A stretch of DNA of 17,375 nucleotides from Entamoeba histolytica HM-1:IMSS. Lineage: Eukaryota > Evosea > Mastigamoebida > Endamoebidae. The notes beneath the pieces were generated by a model. The model was given only the letters and a program-made list of their open reading frames with translations, was not told the origin of the DNA and made no database searches. Position 1 is the first letter of the stretch, and every line of letters begins with the position of its first letter. Position numbers and translations under genes: made by a program. This document shows, one piece after another, positions 8,391-16,317 of this stretch. The stretch is taken from positions 8,412-25,786 of the forward strand of contig NW_001914993.1 of assembly GCF_000208925.1 (NCBI RefSeq). The letters run 5' to 3'.

Positions 8391-9704
8391 TTAATTTAGT
8401 GGATATTCATATTCTTTTTGATGTTTTGGATTTTTCATTCTTATCATTGCATTGCTTTGTTTAGATGAATCAAAATATTGTAAAAAATTAACACGATAAT
8501 CAAAGATTTCATTTCTAAATTCTTCACATTTAATTTCTTGTTCTTTACTTAGTTTGAAGTCTTTCATTGCATTTATTTTATCAATGGTTCTATCAAATTT
8601 AACAATATAAATTCCTTTTTCTTTAGGATGATAATACTTTGGTATAGAATATAACATTTTGTAATTTTTAAATCCTTCAAAATTCATTATAAAATCATGA
8701 AGTCTATAATCAAATGGGACATTATAATAACATAATGTTTGTGTTTTAACAATTGGTAATGAATTATAAAATGAATATAATTCAACTGCAAAAGAGTCAA
8801 TAATTTGTTTAATTTGTTTTGTTGTAATATCATTTTCTAAATTAAATTGATCAAATCCAGAAACAATTTCAATAGGATTTGATTTTTTTCTTCTTGGTAA
8901 TGATTTTCCATGAGCAATATCAATTGATTTATCATTGTAATTAAAAGTAATGAAATATTCTAGAAAATGATGATCTAATTCAATAGTTTTAGTATTTTTT
9001 AATTTTTTAGTGAATAATTCAAGACATTGAGGACATACTACCCATCTTATTTGAGGATTTACATTACAAAATTTATAAGCAAAACTTGAATTTTCAGGAT
9101 GAATACATTTCTTTTCCATTGGAGATAATATCATTTCTTCATGAAATAGAAAGTGTAAAACAAGATAAAAACTTAATTCCATATGATTGTTTAATTCAGT
9201 TGTTTCTAAAATTTCAACTAAATTTGATCGAAGAATTTCAATTCTTGGATCTGTTGTTGAAATTGATTGGTAAAATTCCCATAAAATACATTGTGTCTCA
9301 TTAGGTCCATAAAAGTTTATTGTAAGTTGTCCTTTAGAAATTGTTAATGACTTTTTTGTTTTAGAGATTTTCCATTCATCAAAAACATCTGATAAGATTT
9401 GTAATGTTGATTGAAAGTCATTTGAATTGATAGAAATGTCTACAGTAGTATTGATTGATGTTTTATAACAATTCATTACAAATAAATCACTTATAAATTC
9501 TTTTAATTCTTGAATAATTTTCGGTAGAATGGCAATTGAAATTGATTGATTAAATGATTTATTTGGCATTTCATAAGGAATCACGTAATGTGGTTGTTTT
9601 AAATTTGAATGACATAATATTTGATGAAGAAGTAATTTAGATGGTGGAACACTTCCACAACATTCTTTAAGGGAAGTATCTATTTTAAGTATAGGACTAT
9701 ACAT
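8391..9704 (-). CDS. Unassigned protein with a possible zinc-binding cluster
   Basis: I do not recognise this family. The open frame extends upstream to 9773, but only from a TTG codon. The first ATG is at 9702-9704, giving 437 residues. Just upstream of that ATG, on the coding strand, are a GAACT (9731-9735) and a CTTCATT initiator-like word (9719-9725), a spacing that suits the short Entamoeba leader and supports this start. The hydrophobic segment that the longer frame would add is therefore probably not translated. C200, C213 and a CPQC pair (C224, C227) could form a zinc site. A basic patch LPRRKKS follows. The rest looks globular, with no signal peptide. It is divergent from ATG4, with 153 bp between start codons, and convergent with the SANT-like gene. 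Confidence 0.75.
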   Translation of the reverse strand: MYSPILKIDTSLKECCGSVPPSKLLLHQILCHSNLKQPHYVIPYEMPNKSFNQSISIAILPKIIQELKEFISDLFVMNCYKTSINTTVDISINSNDFQSTLQILSDVFDEWKISKTKKSLTISKGQLTINFYGPNETQCILWEFYQSISTTDPRIEILRSNLVEILETTELNNHMELSFYLVLHFLFHEEMILSPMEKKCIHPENSSFAYKFCNVNPQIRWVVCPQCLELFTKKLKNTKTIELDHHFLEYFITFNYNDKSIDIAHGKSLPRRKKSNPIEIVSGFDQFNLENDITTKQIKQIIDSFAVELYSFYNSLPIVKTQTLCYYNVPFDYRLHDFIMNFEGFKNYKMLYSIPKYYHPKEKGIYIVKFDRTIDKINAMKDFKLSKEQEIKCEEFRNEIFDYRVNFLQYFDSSKQSNAMIRMKNPKHQKEYEYPLN

Positions 9705-9718
9705 TAACAATAATAAAT

Positions 9719-9735
9719 AATGAAGTATTAAGTTC
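9719..9735 (-). promoter_or_regulatory. Candidate GAAC and initiator elements for the unassigned gene
   Basis: Read on the minus strand, GAACT at 9731-9735 is followed by CTTCATT at 9719-9725, then 14 bp to the ATG at 9704. These resemble the Entamoeba GAAC and initiator elements. They lie inside the TTG-initiated frame extension and argue against it. Confidence 0.35.
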
Positions 9736-9857
9736 AGAAATAAAAGATTTTTTGAAAATTTGATAAGATTCAACTTTTTGTTTCTTTTTTCTAAAATGTT
9801 TTTTTTTTGTGTTTTTGTTTTTTATTACAAGATGAATAAAAAACAATTTATTCTAAC

Positions 9858-10909
9858 ATGTCTATGTTGAGATGTATTGGGTATAATATTGGGTCATATT
9901 TTTATAATAGTGTGTCTTCTAAAAGACTAATTAAATTACAACCATTTACACAAAAAAATGTTGTTCATATACTTGGAAATTGTTATTATCCTGAAACTAA
10001 TGAAAATTTAAATCATTTGACTTTCAACGATGCAAATATTAAAATTCATGATTTAATTGTAGCAACATACAGACAAAAATATTCATATTTAGGAAACACT
10101 TATCTTTCTTCTGATGCAGGATGGGGGTGTGCTATTCGAGCAACACAAATGATGATAGTAAATGCATTAGTCATTTTTAAAGATCAAATGCAACAAATAG
10201 TTGATTATAATTCGTTTGAACATCAACAAAATAAATCACAAGCAAAAGAACTTATTTATGATAGAATCTCTTCATTATTATCAATTCATAATATCTACAT
10301 TCAACAAGTCATTAAAACACATAATCCAAAAGGAACTAATTTTTTACCACCATCTGTATGTTGTATAGCTATTTCGTTTGTTATTAATTTGAAGATACTG
10401 CAATATTAATTTTCATTAATAACCAAAGTCAATTCTAAATGCATTATAGATCACTTTTACAAGAATGGGATAAAAAGCCATTTAATTGTATCACTTGTTT
10501 AAACCATATCCCAAGTTGTTCATGTCCAACACTTTATTTAATTCCTCGAATTATCACATTCACTGAACATCAACTAATTTTAGACTCATTAGCTCTTTCT
10601 CAAAGTCGAGGATTTGTTGGTGGTATTGGAGAATCAGCAATTTTTGTTTTTGGATGTCAAGGAACAACATTATTTTTTTTAGACCCTCATTATGTACAAA
10701 ATGCAGGAGACTTTGGGTATTTTAATCCACCAACATACCAAATAGACATTTCTTTGATTAGTTCATCTGTTGTTTTTGCTTTTATGTGTTATGAAGAAAA
10801 TGAATGTGAACAACTTCGAACCATCTTTGGTATGGGGAAAGTACCTATTGTTGCAAGAGAATTTACATCAACAAAAGAAATTGATGGTGTTGAAGTCTTA
10901 GACTTTTAA
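9858..10909 (+). CDS. ATG4: ATG4 (autophagin) cysteine protease, two exons
   Basis: ATG4 trims the C-terminus of Atg8/LC3 precursors and later releases lipidated Atg8 from membranes, so it serves autophagy in the cytosol. The frame is split in two, but joining 9858-10375 to 10450-10909 across a GTTTGT...TAG intron restores one frame of 325 residues. The catalytic Cys is C91 in the family signature SSDAGWGCAIRATQM. The Asp-His pair is in LDPHYVQ (D251, H253), preceded by a GFVGGIGESAIFVFG segment that corresponds to the family's GG-x-P-x-x-S-x-Y-F-x-G region with the proline changed. All three catalytic residues are present. A Cys-rich stretch (CITC, CSC, about 186-198) lies just after the splice point. 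The ATG at 9858 opens the frame; an out-of-frame ATG lies at 9832. The size is typical of short protist ATG4 proteins. Confidence 0.92.
10376..10449 (+). other. 74-nt spliceosomal intron in ATG4
   Basis: The donor GTTTGT (10376-10381) and acceptor TAG (10447-10449) match the strict Entamoeba intron boundaries, and 74 nt is a usual length there. It interrupts codon 173 after its second base (TC|A, Ser). Read unspliced, the frame stops at 10407-10409, in the middle of the protease domain. Removal restores the frame leading to the Asp-His catalytic motif. Confidence 0.92.
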
Positions 10910-11125
10910 AGTAATCAACGTTCATTGTTTATTTAAGTTATTTTCGTTTTGTTTCATCTGAGGAATGAGTTGAAGAAAATTTGAAAGACATGACTCTTAT
11001 AAGGCAAGTAAAAAATGTCTAATTACTGTTTATTAGCTTTTCAACTCTCAAAGAATCTTATTGTTATAAAATTTCTTTTATGACTCTGAAAAAAGAAAAT
11101 TAAACTCAAATCAACTCATTTACAG

Positions 11126-12613
11126 ATGAAACATTTGTTTAGAAACAAACAAATTAATGAAAATTCTTTTTATTCATCACTTAATATCAAATCACCAACA
11201 CTTCAACAAAGAAAAGGATTAGAAATTGTCTATTTAATGAACATAGTTCCTTATTTGGAAAATATTTCAACTTTATTAACATTTATTTTTGTTAGTAGAA
11301 AATGTTTTCATTCTGTAAAACGACTAAAGATTAATCCATTCTACTCCTGCAAGTTAAATAATACAAAAGAACGTATCAAATCATTAAAAAAAGAGATTCA
11401 ATATTTTGTTGGGATAGAAACATTTCTTTGTGATTCAGAAATGATTGAGAAATTAACAACTGAACAAATAGATAAAATAAAAAGATTTAATCTTTATGGA
11501 AAAGTCATTTATACTGCACCAAACTTAATCCAAATAGCATCAAAAATCACTTATTTTTCATTTTATGTTGATCTTGATGTACAAATACCTATTCAAAAAA
11601 TGGTTAATTTAAAAAAATTATTAATTGATATGAATGGAAATACTGAAATGGTATTTTTTACAGAATATATTATAGAAATATTTGCTCAACTTCAATCTTT
11701 TCAATTTTTTCATTCATTAGTTATAGAATGTAATGGTATTGAACTTAAGAAAATAATTTCAATTCTTAATAAATTTGAATGGAATAAAATTAGAGTTATT
11801 ATTAAATGTTTTGATCTTAGAGAAGAACATATTACTTGGTTAAATGAATTAAAAATTAATAATCGTATTATTTCTTGTTATTCAAATGAATTAAAAAGTT
11901 CATTTGTTAAATTACTTGTTCTTCCTTTATATGATGCTTCTAATACTTTAACAATTTCTAATGATGTTCTTCAATATCGTAAATTAATATCTATCCTTAA
12001 TTTGTATTGGCTTGTACGTTTAGACTGTTTTGAAATTTCTTCTCTTCAATGTCCTGCTTGTCGTGTAGATTTATCAATTGCAAATTCTTTGCAAGAATTT
12101 AATTTAACAAATACTCATTACTTACAACCTTCTTGTTTCATATTACCTACTTCACTTAAAACAATTACTTTCACTAATTGTTCTAATATTACTCTTCCAA
12201 ATTTGGCTTCTATTCATTTGTCTAGTTTTTCTATTAGAAATTGTTCTACTGTTCAGTCTTTGTTCCTCCCTTCTACTCTCACCTTTTTGGAAATTAGAAA
12301 CACTCCGCTCAAAGCTTCATTGAATTTGGAATTAATCCAATTGAAACAATTGTCGATTGTCCAATGTTCTTCATTAGAGTCAATTATTGTTCCTTTGTCA
12401 ATTCAAACTATCTGTGTTTATTGGTGTGACTCATTAACTACTATTGAAAAAATCTTTCAAACTACTGTTAATAAATTAGATCTCTTTCATTGTATGAGAT
12501 TGAAACCCCTTGCACTACCAATAACAGTCTCACAACTATATATTTCGTTTTGTCAAAATAGTCTTATCAACAATATAACTCAACTGACAAACTTAACATC
12601 TCCATTGTATTAA
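11126..12613 (+). CDS. Leucine-rich-repeat protein of an Entamoeba family
   Basis: The 495-residue protein has the layout of the large Entamoeba LRR family. Residues about 30-75 hold a conserved-looking N-terminal block (LEIVYLMNIVPYL...FVSRKCFHSVKRLKINPFY). A poorly conserved middle follows. The C-terminal part (about 300-490) has irregular repeats of roughly 20-24 residues with the rhythm P-x-S-L/I-x-x-L/I-x-I/F-x-x-C, for example LPTSLKTITFTNC, LPSTLTFLEIRNT and VPLSIQTICVYWC. Such repeats form a curved solenoid for protein binding. The partner and the cell location are unknown. There is no signal peptide, membrane segment or catalytic motif. The first ATG is used, and an ACTCATTTA initiator-like word lies just before it. 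The family call rests on my recognition of the N-terminal block and repeat pattern. Confidence 0.72.
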   Translation: MKHLFRNKQINENSFYSSLNIKSPTLQQRKGLEIVYLMNIVPYLENISTLLTFIFVSRKCFHSVKRLKINPFYSCKLNNTKERIKSLKKEIQYFVGIETFLCDSEMIEKLTTEQIDKIKRFNLYGKVIYTAPNLIQIASKITYFSFYVDLDVQIPIQKMVNLKKLLIDMNGNTEMVFFTEYIIEIFAQLQSFQFFHSLVIECNGIELKKIISILNKFEWNKIRVIIKCFDLREEHITWLNELKINNRIISCYSNELKSSFVKLLVLPLYDASNTLTISNDVLQYRKLISILNLYWLVRLDCFEISSLQCPACRVDLSIANSLQEFNLTNTHYLQPSCFILPTSLKTITFTNCSNITLPNLASIHLSSFSIRNCSTVQSLFLPSTLTFLEIRNTPLKASLNLELIQLKQLSIVQCSSLESIIVPLSIQTICVYWCDSLTTIEKIFQTTVNKLDLFHCMRLKPLALPITVSQLYISFCQNSLINNITQLTNLTSPLY

Positions 12614-13664
12614 TACTTATTTCATTTATTTTCATTAAATATTATCATTTAAGACTATCATTCTATCACTTTAATACTACAAATAAGTTATATTTTTCAT
12701 ATACAATCTCTTTGGTTTAACTCTTCCTTTGTGCTATATCATGAATTTTTCTTATTGTTATAAAAATGATTAGAATCTTACACAACACCCCCAAAACCTT
12801 GAGAATTTCCTAACAAAAACTAGAAATAATTATTACATAAAAATACTCATCAAATAATGTTAATGTGTTTAATAAATACTATTGTCACATTACCTATTTG
12901 GAGATTAAATACTTATTCATCTTTCTTTTTATTCTTTATTCTCTTCTTTTCAAATCTGAGTTGATAATGGATTAACAAGACATGATCTTAACTCAATAAA
13001 CCATTTTAAAGTACCTTCTAAATATGTATTTTATTACTGATTTGTTCATTTTGTCATTTGAAAATATTACTTGTAATTGATTGCAAAGTGGTCAAGATGC
13101 TTTGATACAATTTAAGAAGATTCATTACATCAGAGTATTGATAAAAGTTCTACCTTAGCACATTAAAACAAAACCAGCGTCTATGAAGTTAGACTAATAA
13201 ATTTAAAACAAAACATCTATACCATTATTTAAATCATTGAAAAACAAAACACTTTAGAAGTATTAGAAAATGTTACATTACCTCAATGAAATTATATCCT
13301 TATTTGTTCAATGACACTGAAAGATACCCCCCAACTAAAACCTCCTACTGGAATTACTAAAATAACTGAGTTGAAAGTACTTATGTATTAATAATGTTAA
13401 TAAACATAAATTTATTCGTACTAAAACAATAAAGAATATTATAGTAATGGTAAAGTTATATAAACAATACTAATACCTTATAAAATAGTACAATAAAAGA
13501 ATATTGACTAGTAACTTTTAATTGATTTTTATTAAAAATAAATGAGGAATTCTCCCATTTTATTTGTCTTTACTATTATTAATTAAAACAAAACACAATT
13601 TCTTTATAATAATTAATGACAATGTTATATTAATTGATGTTTCTGAATTTCATACATCATTTCT
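12614..13664. other. AT-rich spacer with no recognised gene
   Basis: About 1 kb between the LRR gene and Ras copy A holds no convincing reading frame on either strand. Two C runs stand out in the AT-rich background, near 12786 and near 13328. Around 13080-13330 the + strand has a few coding-like runs, but stop codons are about as frequent as chance would give. This could be a long-dead gene or nothing. Confidence 0.55.
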
Positions 13665-14258
13665 TCAAAATAAACAACACCCTTTCTCCTTTTTAGGTTT
13701 TTCTATTGTCCAGATTTCTTCTTCTATAGAATATTTATATTCAACTACATTTCTTGTTATTATATCAAAGATTTGATTAATGTTTTCATTTGTTTTAGCA
13801 CTGCATTCAAGAAATGGACATTTGACACTATCTGCATATTCTATACCGTCTTCTTTCGTTACCTGTCTTTCATTTTCTAAGTCACATTTATTTCCAACTA
13901 TAATAATTGGAATTACTTCATTCTCATCTTTGTCTTTAACTCGATAAATCTCTTCATAAATTCCTTTCATTTCTTCAAATGATTCTTTTGATGTAATAGA
14001 ATATATTAATATAAACCCATCGCTCTGCTTTATGTATAAGTCTCTCAATATAGAAAACTCATCTCCACTACACGGATCAGCAACATCTATTATAATAGAA
14101 ATATCATCAACTTTCATTACCGTTCGATACTCATCTTCAATACCTGGGTCATACATTTTAAAAAAATGTCCAGAGAAGAATCGGATTAAGATTGAAGTTT
14201 TACCAGAATCAATTTTTCCTAATGCAACCAATTTATATGGATTACCACTAACACTCAT
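13665..14258 (-). CDS. Divergent Ras-family small GTPase (copy A)
   Basis: This 197-residue protein has a Ras-type fold and a C-terminal CCLF box (194-197) suited to prenylation and membrane attachment. G1 is G14-x4-GKT (19-21), G4 is NKCD (123-126) and G5 is ECSAK (151-155), so nucleotide binding looks possible. The switches are abnormal. Positions matching Ras Gly12 and Gly13 are Ile16 and Asp17. Switch I reads YDPGIEDEYR, with Gly39 replacing the invariant Thr35. G3 reads DVADP instead of DTAGQ, with three extra residues, so both Gly60 and Gln61 are lost. Family knowledge says these residues drive the GTP-dependent switch and hydrolysis. I infer a locked or hydrolysis-poor GTPase, or a gene in decay. 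The last ~104 residues are almost identical to copy B at 16318-16920. The frame is complete, and the partner or pathway is unknown. Confidence 0.85.
   Translation of the reverse strand: MSVSGNPYKLVALGKIDSGKTSILIRFFSGHFFKMYDPGIEDEYRTVMKVDDISIIIDVADPCSGDEFSILRDLYIKQSDGFILIYSITSKESFEEMKGIYEEIYRVKDKDENEVIPIIIVGNKCDLENERQVTKEDGIEYADSVKCPFLECSAKTNENINQIFDIITRNVVEYKYSIEEEIWTIEKPKKEKGCCLF
13671..13982 (-). repeat. Near-identical tract shared with Ras copy B (copy A side)
   Basis: These 312 bp align without gaps to 16330-16641, with 5 mismatches by my count. The tract covers codons from about 93 to the third residue of the CCLF box. Similarity falls off sharply at both ends. Confidence 0.9.
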
Positions 14259-14598
14259 TTGAAACTAACTCTTTTATTAGTTTTTTATAAATCGTTTTTA
14301 TAACTATGTGAATTAATTTGAATTTTTGAATATTCTTTAAAGTATTTAACACATTTATTTCATATCTTTATTCTTATATCTTCATGTTTGTTTTAACTTT
14401 TTATTCGTTTGATTACTTTATTTTTATGCTGAAAGTATTTAGTTGTTATGTGGTGTTATGTTAATTTATAATGTCTTTTGTTCTTTTAAAACTTCACTCT
14501 TTTTGTCGTTTAATCATTTCATTGATTTTTAATTTTTTCTATTCATTTCTCATAATAAAAACATTAATATATATTAATTAATGAGTCAATTCAACACT
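14259..14598. other. Spacer upstream of Ras copy A
   Basis: No gene is visible in these 340 bp. On the minus strand an exact AAAAATTCA initiator word lies at 14319-14327, and a CTTTAAAG TATA-like word lies just upstream near 14335-14342. They would give Ras copy A a leader of about 60 nt, which is long for this genus, so their use is uncertain. Confidence 0.4.
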
Positions 14599-15060
14599 TT
14601 ATTCCATTTGAGCAATGAAATTCTTTTGTAAAGAAGACGTATAAAGAACAACATCAACGCTTTTTAATTCCTTTGTAGATTCATTCTCTAGAATATATCC
14701 TTCCATAACAAGTGAATTTCTTTTTAAACTTTCAGTTGGATTGATATATACCACAAAACTACTTCCAATGTTCTCTTTAACTTTACTCAAATATTCTAAT
14801 TGTTGCTCAGTTAAATCTTTGCTTCCTCCACAGACATACATCCCAACACAATAACAATTCTGTCCAAATACGTCTTTTGTTATTTTTAATTTTCCTTCTC
14901 CAGACTTTGGGGTACTTCCAGTTATTTCAACAATTGATTCATCATTAACAACTCCATACATTCTTCCACCACAATGTGTTTGATTATTAAATGAAGAGTG
15001 TGTATTTCTGAAGTGTTTAAGAATATTTAAAACAACGCATTGTTCAATTCTGATTGACAT
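14599..15060 (-). CDS. Short MPN-domain protein resembling eIF3 subunit h
   Basis: The 153-residue protein is essentially one MPN (Mov34/PAD-1 N-terminal) domain. The pattern VVLNILKHFRN...GGRMYGVV...VEITGSTP, then VGMY, LTEQQLEYL, SFVVYINPTES and LVMEGYIL, follows eIF3h more closely than the eIF3f or proteasome MPN proteins. eIF3h is a non-catalytic scaffold in the translation initiation factor eIF3. The JAMM metal-binding H-x-H-x7-S-x2-D signature is absent, as expected for a structural MPN protein. Animal and plant eIF3h are about twice as long, so the C-terminal helical part is missing or lies in another protein. The stop codon is clean and I see no frameshift continuation. The subunit assignment is an inference, while the MPN fold is fairly secure. 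Confidence 0.68.
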   Translation of the reverse strand: MSIRIEQCVVLNILKHFRNTHSSFNNQTHCGGRMYGVVNDESIVEITGSTPKSGEGKLKITKDVFGQNCYCVGMYVCGGSKDLTEQQLEYLSKVKENIGSSFVVYINPTESLKRNSLVMEGYILENESTKELKSVDVVLYTSSLQKNFIAQME

Positions 15061-15200
15061 TTTGTTTTTGTCAAGGGTTTTTGAGATTTTTATTTTATAA
15101 CAAATTTATTATTTACTTATTATCAATTTTACTATTTCTTTCTGTCTTTTGAGAAGTGATATGAGAAATTATCAATAATAATGAAAAGAATGCAATTAAA

Positions 15201-15983
15201 TTATGTGTCTTTATTACCAATGAAATAAACAACAACCATAAAAACAACTAGTAGAACCATTAATCCAAACAAAATTAAAAGAGTACTTCCAGAGATTTTG
15301 TTCTTCTTTCCTAATGTTTGAATAAAATTCTTTCCAATAGAAGACATTTCTTTTTTCTTATTTCCATGGTCATCTTCATCGCTACTCACATCAAATTCTA
15401 TAGTTGGTGCAACCTCATTATTTTCACTACCTTCTGTCTTTTCATCTTTACGTTTTAAACTAGTAATTTCTTGTTGGACATATTCAACATTATCTTGTTC
15501 TTCTTTTTCTTGTGGTGGTTGTTCTACTTCCTTTGGAGTTTCATTCAGTAAAACTGCTGCAGTCATATCTATTTCTTCTTCATGTTTAGGAGGGTTTAAT
15601 TCAAGAAATGGTTGAAGATAAGACTTACCAGCAAATGTAGAGATTAATTGGTCTTTGATTTGATTTGGAATGTCTTGTTGTGTGAAAATTGGTTGATTGC
15701 ATTTAGGACATTTAACCTCTTCTATTGATTGATCGAATAAAGAAATTAAGCAGTCTTTGTGAAACACACAAAAACAAGGTAAACGTACAGTTTCTTTTGA
15801 TGCTAATTCAGTACTGCAAATTATACAATTATTCACTTCCTCACGATTTTCTTCTACATATTCCCGATATTTACAAACAGTACAGTTGATATGGTTTTTG
15901 AATATACATTCAATGCAAATGTGTTTTTTGTGATGGACACAATACAAATCAGTTGGTTTTTTACATTCAAAACAAATTCCCAT
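15201..15983 (-). CDS. ZFPL1-like Golgi membrane protein with B-box-like and RING-like fingers
   Basis: This 260-residue protein matches the architecture of zinc finger protein-like 1, a cis-Golgi integral membrane protein that binds the matrix protein GM130 in animals. A B-box-like finger occupies 4-37 (C4, C7, C15, H18, C23, C26, H31, C34). A RING-like finger follows at 53-95 with C53-x2-C56, C70, H75, C78 and C92-x2-C95. The segment ELASKETVRLPCFCVFHKDCL closely parallels ZFPL1. Residues about 120-225 are acidic and probably disordered. A single membrane helix at about 234-255 ends five residues before the C-terminus, so the fingers should face the cytosol. ZFPL1 relatives are shorter or longer mainly in the linker. 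A membrane-bound E3 ligase is the alternative, but the N-terminal finger favours ZFPL1. Confidence 0.82.
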   Translation of the reverse strand: MGICFECKKPTDLYCVHHKKHICIECIFKNHINCTVCKYREYVEENREEVNNCIICSTELASKETVRLPCFCVFHKDCLISLFDQSIEEVKCPKCNQPIFTQQDIPNQIKDQLISTFAGKSYLQPFLELNPPKHEEEIDMTAAVLLNETPKEVEQPPQEKEEQDNVEYVQQEITSLKRKDEKTEGSENNEVAPTIEFDVSSDEDDHGNKKKEMSSIGKNFIQTLGKKNKISGSTLLILFGLMVLLVVFMVVVYFIGNKDT

Positions 15984-16317
15984 TTATGTTTTGTTCAACA
16001 AAATTTAATTTAAAGTTTTATTTTTTTTTATTTTGAAAATTCTTTTTTTTTTATTTTTAAAGAGAATTTACAGCAAATGAGGAATAAAAACAAAAAAATT
16101 CAAATGATATTAATTTTAGTAAATATCATTTGAATTTACTTCAATAAACCATGACTTTCCTTAATCTTGGAAAGAAACAATAAAAGAAAAGATAAGTATT
16201 TAGATTATTTTCAAAATATCGTTATCTTATTTTTAAAATTAATTTAGCTAATATACATAAACAAAGAAAGTCATTAGACAACACCCACTTTTCATTTTTA
16301 TCTTAATTTAACTTTTG
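15984..16317. other. Spacer with a strong inverted repeat
   Basis: These 334 bp lie upstream of the ZFPL1-like gene and downstream of Ras copy B, both on the minus strand. TTTTGTTCAACAAAA at 15989-16003 is a small palindrome that contains a GAAC word directly before the ZFPL1-like ATG. T runs follow at 16021-16055, and a long inverted repeat lies at 16096-16137. No coding frame is visible. Confidence 0.6.
16096..16137. repeat. Perfect inverted repeat, 16-bp arms, 10-bp loop
   Basis: The arm AAATTCAAATGATATT (16096-16111) is matched by its exact reverse complement at 16122-16137, separated by 10 bases. It could form a hairpin in RNA or a cruciform in DNA. It sits 180 bp past the stop codon of Ras copy B and about 110 bp upstream of the ZFPL1-like start. 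It has no T tail like a bacterial terminator, and its role is unknown. Confidence 0.8.

Noticed and set aside
9086..9304. A + strand open frame opposite the unassigned minus-strand gene
   Set aside because: It is a shadow of a 437-codon frame and has no independent support.
13564..14262. Two + strand open frames opposite Ras copy A
   Set aside because: They are antisense shadows of the Ras coding region and its 3' flank.
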